Of a stretch of 64,000 nucleotides of DNA, positions 57,485 through 64,000 are shown piece after piece. This stretch comes from Glossina fuscipes. Taxonomy: Eukaryota > Arthropoda > Insecta > Diptera > Glossinidae. Below the pieces are notes generated by a model. It did no database searches, was not told the origin of the DNA, and saw nothing but the letters and a program-made list of their open reading frames with translations. The stretch covers positions 2,714,169 through 2,778,168 of the forward strand of contig NW_023998433.1 in the NCBI RefSeq assembly GCF_014805625.2, in the 5' to 3' direction. A program made the position numbers and the translations under genes. Within the stretch, counting starts at the first letter, position 1. Each line of letters begins with the position of its first letter.

Positions 57485-58520
57485 ATGACGATACGTTAAA
57501 AATTGCCTTTTTGCCATTCATTGCATTCGTTGTAATGATTTGGAGAAATCTGCTACCGAAGCCCATCAAACACTATCGGGAGCTTATGGTAATGTTGCTT
57601 CATCTTATCCCAATTGTCGGCTTTGGGTTCAATGAAAGTGGTGATTTTGATGTAAATGACAAAGAACAGTCTGGAGGACCAAAAAAACTCGAGGATCATG
57701 ACTTATTGGAGGAAAACCCGCCTCAAATTCTCAAAGTATTTGCGAAGTCGCTCCATCGATCAAGTTGATGAATCAACATTACATTACATGCGATGGGAAA
57801 GATCCAAATGGAAGGAAAATGGCTACCGCAATAATTGACTGAAGATGCCATTTCGAACCGCTTTAAAATCACGATTTTGTTGCCTGCTAGGCAAAAACAG
57901 AAGAGTTTTCTGGGGGGTATTGTGGCTGGCGGTGAAAACTGAATCTGCTACGACAATCCCAGGCGAAAAAACTCCAGTGTTAGTCCAGGAGAGCTGTCGA
58001 CATCGACGCAAGAGCAAAATATTCATGACCCTACAGTTTTGCTGTGCACATGATAGGATCAACAAAGTGTATTATAAGCTGCTAAAACCGAATGAAACTG
58101 TCACTGCAGATGCTTGCCGACGGTAATTGAACAAATTTGACGATGTGTTGTTGCAAAAGAGACCAGCAACAGCGGTTAACAGACGGAAAGTTATCCTCTT
58201 TGCATGATAACACTCGGCCTCACGTTGAAAGAGTCGTCAAGACAATGCTGTAGCTCGAATGGGAAGTTTCGCCGCATCGAGCAAAATTCATACCGCAGGG
58301 TGCCTCCTGATTGCCACTTGTTCCGATCGATGGAGCATAACTTGGCTGGCACGCGGCGTCGAAATGCTGAAGAAGTGGGAAAATGGGTTAAGTATTGAGT
58401 CGCTACCAAACCAATATCGTTCCTTCGGCACGGTATAGCAATGTTGCCAGAAAGATGGGAAAAAGTTGTGAAACAAATGATGGAAAATAACTTGATTAAT
58501 ATATATTTTTCTCAATAAAT
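57485..58520 (+). pseudogene. mauritiana-type mariner transposase relic
   Basis: Pieces in shifting frames follow the mauritiana order: SGDFDVNDKEQSGGPKKLED, then an RKSW-like gap, DRINKVYYKLLKPNETVTAD, DNTRPHVERVVKTML, CHLFRSMEHNLAGTRR and AMLPERWEKVVKQM. The second catalytic D (DNTRPH) and the HLFRSM box are visible. The D of the YSPDLAPSD block is lost. Frameshifts and stops are many, so this is an old copy of a different subfamily from the 1261-bp elements. Confidence 0.85.
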
Positions 58521-58559
58521 TCACCTAAAGTTAATCGAATGGAAATCGAATGGAGTCAA

Positions 58560-60370
58560 GCTTTTTGAGTACAACTTATCACACCAAGTAATGTCAGCGA
58601 GCCGAAAGTATTATTTATTAAGAAGGTAACACCAAAAACAAATGTACGTTTCTCAAGTGACGGTAAGGCTAACAAAAGCAATCTATTTTTGTAAGAAGGC
58701 AACGAAACTAGTGGAGCCGACCCAAATTCTTAAGGGCAAAGAGCAAAAATTGTTTTTGAACGGACTCTATTGAATTTACATAATACAATAGGAAGGAGAC
58801 CACATAACGGACGCATACTCCGGTCTGACTAAACTTATCTGTAGCGTTTTTGTTAATGTAAGGATCGTTAGGGTCGTTTGAGTTTAATGAAACCTAACGC
58901 GGATCTACCTCTATTTAAAGAGAGCTCAATGCGCAGATTAAAACATAGTCTTTGTTCGAATAAAATTCCTAAATCCATGAAGGAACATATGTTCTCCAAT
59001 TTTTGTGAATTGATAAAATATTCTGCAGTTAATGAATTCGTCCTTGAGTAAGAAAAAATTTAACGTGTAGCATTCAGTTTGGAACTGTTACGAGTGCTAT
59101 TCCAAGAAAAACGAAGAACACGGTTTAACATCGTCAGCGTATGTTAAGATATGACTACATATGATCACAGAAGGGGAACATTGGTGTAGAGAATGGATGA
59201 AAAGGGATCTAAGTGCCTGCCTCGAGGAGCACCTGACGTTACGGAGAATTCATCTGAGTTGATTTATCTGCTGAAATGAAGAAATATAAGATTTGATCTC
59301 GAAAGGTAAGTGCTGAGTAACGATTCGTTCAAACAATTAAGCTTGGTAATGACTTTGTAATTTTCAACCTGATGTCTGTTTCCACATTTGGGAAGTGGAT
59401 TAAGGAAATTACTCTTCTTTAAAATAACACCACATACCTTATCAGTAGAATGCTTGATAAACGATGGAATGCCATCAGGCACAGGCGCATAACCATACTT
59501 TGGCGACCTCAAATCTTGTAATACATCTTTTTTGAAATGATCAAGTTGGGAACTGAAATCGGTCTTGTGATTTGGTATGAGTAACTATCAATTAAATTGA
59601 AACCAGAAGTTAAAAAATTTCGTTGGAAGTATTAAACAGAGATTTGAGGTTTCAATGTTACCAGAGGAGTCGGAGTCATTGAAAGAGACATGGCGGAGAT
59701 ATAGGGAGACTTCTGTCGCGGAGTTAACAAACGTATAAAGATAGACACGTTTAATAAGAAGTGAGGATTTTATTAATTGAAGGTATTTCCACTAACTCCA
59801 GTCGTTGGGATAATTAAATCTATTCGTTGCAGCAAAGGCGAAATAGTCGTGTGCAGAGTCACTTTCCATATGCTTTTTGAAAAGTTTGTTTTTCCCATTT
59901 TTATAGTGCTTACCTACTTTGTTAAACCATGGCGGGGAAATTTCTTTCCGGAGAGACGGTTGTTTCATCGAATCGGATGCAGAAATAGCCAGGTTTAATA
60001 CATTTTAAAACGATAATAACAAGGTTTAAGTACTCCTAGCAGAAAATTCGAGCGAAAGACGGGCTTTAAGTAATACAATATTGGCTTAATTAAGATGATA
60101 TTGTTTATTTGAGAGGGTGGGATTTGACTTGTTAGGATCGTTCAACGGGATATCCTGCTTGTAATTAAAGAATGTGCAATGTGGCGGACGATATGGATCC
60201 ACAGACATATAAAGAAGTAGACGGAGATTTGCGCCTATCTTCGGAAAATTGACAAAGCGAAGATTTGGTAGCATGCCACTACAGTTAAGAGTACGGTTGC
60301 ACTGAACTAGACTTCTCTCCGCCTTTTGGTCGCTTTTGGTACGATATGACGTCAACAAACATCCCATATC
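58560..60370 (-). pseudogene. LINE copy 3, decayed and 5'-truncated, reverse strand
   Basis: Read on the minus strand from 60370 downward: LVQCNRTLNCSG..FVNFPKIGANL (endonuclease C-terminus of the family), then at 59512-59264 IPSFIKHSTDKVCGVI and the RT start NRHQVENYKVITKLN, then at 58860-58690 VRPEYASVMWSPSYC, and finally PSLEKRTFVFGV near 58675. The order equals LINE copy 2, but pieces are missing between them and frames are broken. The catalytic RT core (ADD) was not found. The 3' end stops about 40 bp from the mariner relic. Confidence 0.8.
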
Positions 60371-62000
60371 GGCAGACGCAAACACATGTTTATAGTATGT
60401 ATATAGCATAATATGTTTAAGAGAAATAAGCCAAGCAAACCTTATCAAATATTTACAACGATTCGCTATGATGGGTAAAAAAGACTCAATGTAAAGAAGC
60501 AATAGATCTTCAAACCTTTAATTTCATCAAACATTTTATTTGCATAATTGGAGATAAAACGGACTTAAGTTGACACTGAATATCTTCAACCTGGATAACT
60601 TGAAAGACCAACAAAAGTTAGCTCCAAAAAAACAAAAAAAAAATAAAAGACAAATAAAGAAGTTATATTCGGTCTTACATACCAACCACCATTAAAATCT
60701 TTGGCGCACCATGCTTTTATTTAATATCATAAAAAAGTGAAGGGATAAATTAATTGTTCACCTTTTACTTTAACAAAAGGTATTTTGAAGAAAAAATTTA
60801 CCGACCATGTCGTGACCTCCACCACAATTAATTTAGTATTAACACACTTACCACGTCGCTTTCTACTCTCCAAGTCATTTTATTGGTGGTATTATTAAAA
60901 AAAATTCATGTACAAGGTTGTGGTGTCTATAAAACTTATTTTAGAGTTAACGTCTAAAATATTTAGTTCTAGACATATAATATGTCTTCATTTGAGGAAT
61001 GTACAAAATAATTTTAATTTAATAATTTTGTCTTGTTCAACTCATAATTAATAAGCATAAGGCCTTAAAAAAAATAAAAACAAAACATTGCAATCACTTT
61101 CCGTGGACATGGTCGATATTTCCATTATCGTACATGAATAGTAAAGTTTTCAGTTAAGTAAATGTGGAAAATTTCGGCCTTCTAACTTTTATAATTTGTG
61201 AGTAATGACCAAAAACTCACGAATGTTTGTTTAGAAAAACGTAGTAGCTTTCAGTTGACGCTTTACTGCGAGCTTGTGCTCCAACCAATTTGGCATATTT
61301 TCGATATTAATCTGCGCGCAAAAACTTCTAATGCTTGTAAAATTTGATTTCGATAGAGAGTGTCGAAAACACACGCCACACAGACCCACACACAGACTTA
61401 ATCAATTTGGAATTTCGTGTTGACCAAGCATACATCAAGGTATACTCTGTGACGTCTCGAAATTTGCCTTTGGGATTTACAAACTTTATGACAAAAAAAG
61501 GATTCCTCTCATCACTCAGTGATGAGTATAAAAGCACAAAGGAAAATGCGCACAACTGCGCCAAGTGCTGATAGAAAAAAATAATATGATATCAAAATTC
61601 AATAACGAAAGACCGAAATATACACATACACAATATAATTTAATTACGAACAACTATTTATAACTGCTTAGGCTTTATTTAGACTTAACAACCAATTAAA
61701 ACAAATAAAATAAAGCAGGAAAAGATTTGCAAAATTCATAAGCGTTAGAAAATATTACGACCATAACGCGCACGCAGAGTTGCTAAACTGACATAAATCT
61801 AATATACTGATATGTACATAACTTGTATTGAAACAAGTAAATTTTGATGCATTATGAAAAAATATATTATTTACATATGTAGGCAAACGTATACAATATT
61901 TGATATGTTCATTTACGGTATGATATACGAATGTAAATGCGCGGTATCTGGGATCACTATTTGTAGTATCAGTAGTTTTGTTTGTAATATTCAAAATGAA
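60371..62000. other. Unassigned intergenic stretch
   Basis: A/T-rich sequence with no supported gene. Frames up to 82 codons on both strands have no recognisable features. Confidence 0.4.
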
Positions 62001-62024
62001 CAAGTAAAATCACTATACCGTTAT

Positions 62025-62235
62025 ATATCAAAATTGCGACGCGTAGACTGAATACAGACAAATGGACAGACGGACAGACGGATAGGTAAATTTAGATTGA
62101 ATCAGAAAGCGGTTGGGAATCGATTGGCATACTAAAGGGTGGGTCTATCTCAAGTCCTTCTGGGTGTTGTTGCATACATTCGCACAAACTTAATATACGC
62201 TTCAAGTATATTTATATAGTTGATCTTCATTATAT
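62025..62235 (+). repeat. Dispersed repeat with palindromic end, copy G
   Basis: ATCAAAATTGCGACGCGTAG, ACAGACGGACAGACGG, GAATCGATTGGCATA and AAAGGGTGGGTCTATCTCAA then GTCCTTCTGGGTGTT follow the family order. It is cut off before the ACCACAAGTGG palindrome. Confidence 0.7.
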
Positions 62236-63328
62236 GTCTTTGACTTTATACCAGAAATCTTTGGATATCAATGCAAAAAAATACAACGGTAAATAAAAAG
62301 TTTAAGATCTTAACCTTAAGAAAAAAAAAAAAGAAAAGAACAACTGAACAGAGCTGTCACTTTGTACGGATAGAGTGTTCATATGTTTTTACCGTTATTC
62401 TGGTAATTTGTTAAATGTGCTTCTTGTACATTTAAAGCGTGTTCTACTTTTCCGTTAATGTCTTTGTTGGTCTGGTTGTTTTTATTCGACGATTTTTATT
62501 TTTTTTGTTGCCTCACAAATGACCATTTTTTCTTCTGAATTTTAAACGGTTTTAATGGTTTCATTTTCTTTTTACGTTCTTTTTTTCTGTTCGCTTTCTT
62601 CATTCCACATCTAGGTTTGGCTTTTGGTCTTTTAATTTATGCATTTCACTTGACAACATGCTACACGAATAGCTAATAAGTCCTTTAGTCTTAGTTTCCC
62701 TTATAAACACACAACATATGTGTACATGTGTCAGTATAAAGAAGGAAAAGGAAAAATAAACTCTACTTTTCCATTAGTACCAAAAGAAAGCACAAATCGC
62801 AAAATGCACATATTAGTATACACATACGAATGCACCGATAACATATTCCTTTAGCATTTCTACTCATGGAACAAAGGAAACGGAAATGCAAAAGTATGTG
62901 CTTTCATATAAGTAATATATGTATATATACGTACTTATGTATATGTATATAGACTGATGTGTATATGTTTGTATATCTGTTCGCTTGTATTGGTGTTTAA
63001 TGCTTACATGTGCGGAAATCTAAAAATATTCACACGTATCCATTATCGTAACTATTTGTGCTTTTTAGCGCACATGTACATATGTTTGTATGAGCAGTTT
63101 GTCTTTTAGTAGCAAAACCAACAGATGTACGAAGTATTGTGGCAAAGGATCAAATTAAAATTGAGTATCTTTTTGTTTTAGGTTAGATCTTTTTATAAGT
63201 TCAGATTTGGCTTAAGTTTTCTGAAGCATGAAAAATGATAAAAGTCAGAGAAATGATGAAATAGAAAAAATTAAAATAAAAATAAAAAAAAGGATTTAGG
63301 GTTCGGGACCATTTTTAGATGATAAAAT
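62236..63328. other. Unassigned intergenic stretch
   Basis: A/T-rich, with TATA/TATGTA-type microsatellite patches around 62915-62975. No gene was seen. Confidence 0.4.
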
Positions 63329-63505
63329 CCCCCTGAGTGGCCGAGTAGGCAGAGTCTGGACTAACAACTCAATAGTCAAGGGTTCGAATCTCAATTGCGG
63401 CAGAGTTTTTTTTAATAAATTCGATAGCCTTAGATGCTACTGCTTTAAGATTTTAGTCTTAACATTTTTTCTCTGGATAAATTAATAATAATAATGATAA
63501 TAATG
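63329..63505 (+). repeat. tRNA-derived SINE, second complete copy
   Basis: The same head-body-tail order as 29699-29875: box A TGGCCGAGTAGGC, a perfect box B GGTTCGAATC (63381-63390), CGATAGCCTTAGATGCTAC, TTTCTCTGG and an (AAT)n tail. It equals the first copy in length (177 bp). The anticodon-arm equivalent GACT..AGTC is kept. No convincing target duplication was found. Confidence 0.9.
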
Positions 63506-63639
63506 GTAGTAATAAATGAATAAAATTAAAACAATAGGCCACGGCTGACAAATAAACACAAAAAATCACTTCGCTTAACATAGGTATTTATACGGCTTCA
63601 TATATTTTCATATAACAGTATTTCAAAAGAAATCGCCAT

Positions 63640-64000
63640 GTGGGAAATGGCCGAAAAACTGCTCCGATCTATATTATAGCGTACGTCCATGAGCCTAGAC
63701 ATGTTGGTGTATCAAATCGCGAAAATTGCGATCTGTACGTTAAACACAAAAATTCATGGGCAGACGACCAGAGAGTCATTTTCTGAACCGATATAGGCTT
63801 GTCTCTCTGCTTATCTGTCCATCTGCTCTTGTCATATGTGTTCATGTGCTTTATAGTTCAATCTACAGGCCGCAATTTTGAAGATTTTCATATTATCGTT
63901 ATGAATGGTTATGATAAAGGATTGGTCTATTTCTAGTACTTTTGGGTTTTGCATACAGTTCTGCAAATTGAACATACCCTGTAGCACAACTTGCGTAGGG
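63640..64000 (+). repeat. Dispersed repeat with palindromic end, copy H (reaches window end)
   Basis: CGAAAATTGCGATCTGTACG, GGTCTATTTCTAGTACTTTT then GGGTT, and ACATACCCTGTAGCACAAC then TTGCGTAGGG place it in the family. The core is more diverged than in the other copies. Confidence 0.6.

Noticed and set aside
60086..60502. Minus-strand 138-codon open frame as a host gene
   Set aside because: Its central part matches the LINE endonuclease C-terminus; the rest has no protein character.

Overview
The window is a gene-poor, AT-rich stretch of a dipteran nuclear genome, most likely a schizophoran (higher) fly. The evidence is short GT-AG introns, fly-like orthologues (Aldh7A1, Mettl5, SOSS subunit C, Syx13), and dense dipteran-style transposable elements (mariner, Tc1-like, jockey/CR1-like LINE, a tRNA-derived SINE). 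The species cannot be fixed from the sequence alone.

Positions 1-5800 are intergenic, with an end-fragment of a dispersed repeat and a truncated reverse-strand SINE. From 5832 to 29604 runs one five-exon plus-strand gene encoding a 188-residue, probably four-helix membrane protein that resembles TMEM72. Its 17-kb first intron and 6-kb second intron hold most of the first 30 kb of repeats: a full-length mariner with an intact transposase, a 484-bp deletion derivative and an older relic of other mariners, a tandem repeat of about 156 bp built from two related halves, several copies of a dispersed repeat with palindromic ends, and a doubly deleted LINE. A tRNA-derived SINE with a perfect 12-bp target duplication sits in the probable 3' UTR of this gene.

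Positions 30000-41300 are intergenic and dominated by a nearly complete LINE (about 34620-39080). Its two ORFs carry only three nonsense codons, and they are joined by a canonical -1 slippery heptamer directly before the ORF1 stop.

Positions 41337-44403 form the only compact gene cluster. Aldh7A1 (plus) converges on Mettl5 (minus) with 63 bp between stop codons and crossing poly(A) signals. Mettl5 starts 65 bp after the stop of the SOSS-C gene on the same strand. Syx13, a Qa-SNARE with two coding exons, lies at 49117-51752. The genes have unrelated cellular roles: mitochondrial/cytosolic aldehyde oxidation, 18S rRNA m6A methylation, DNA-damage response and endosomal fusion.

Positions 52000-64000 hold no host gene that I can support. 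They contain a CA microsatellite of about 375 bp, a second full-length mariner with one nonsense codon, a Tc1-like relic, a mauritiana-type mariner relic abutting a third decayed LINE copy, further dispersed-repeat copies and a second complete SINE.

The best candidates for undescribed biology are the SINE family, the LINE frameshift site, and the dispersed repeat with palindromic termini. All exon joins, alignments and difference counts were made by eye.
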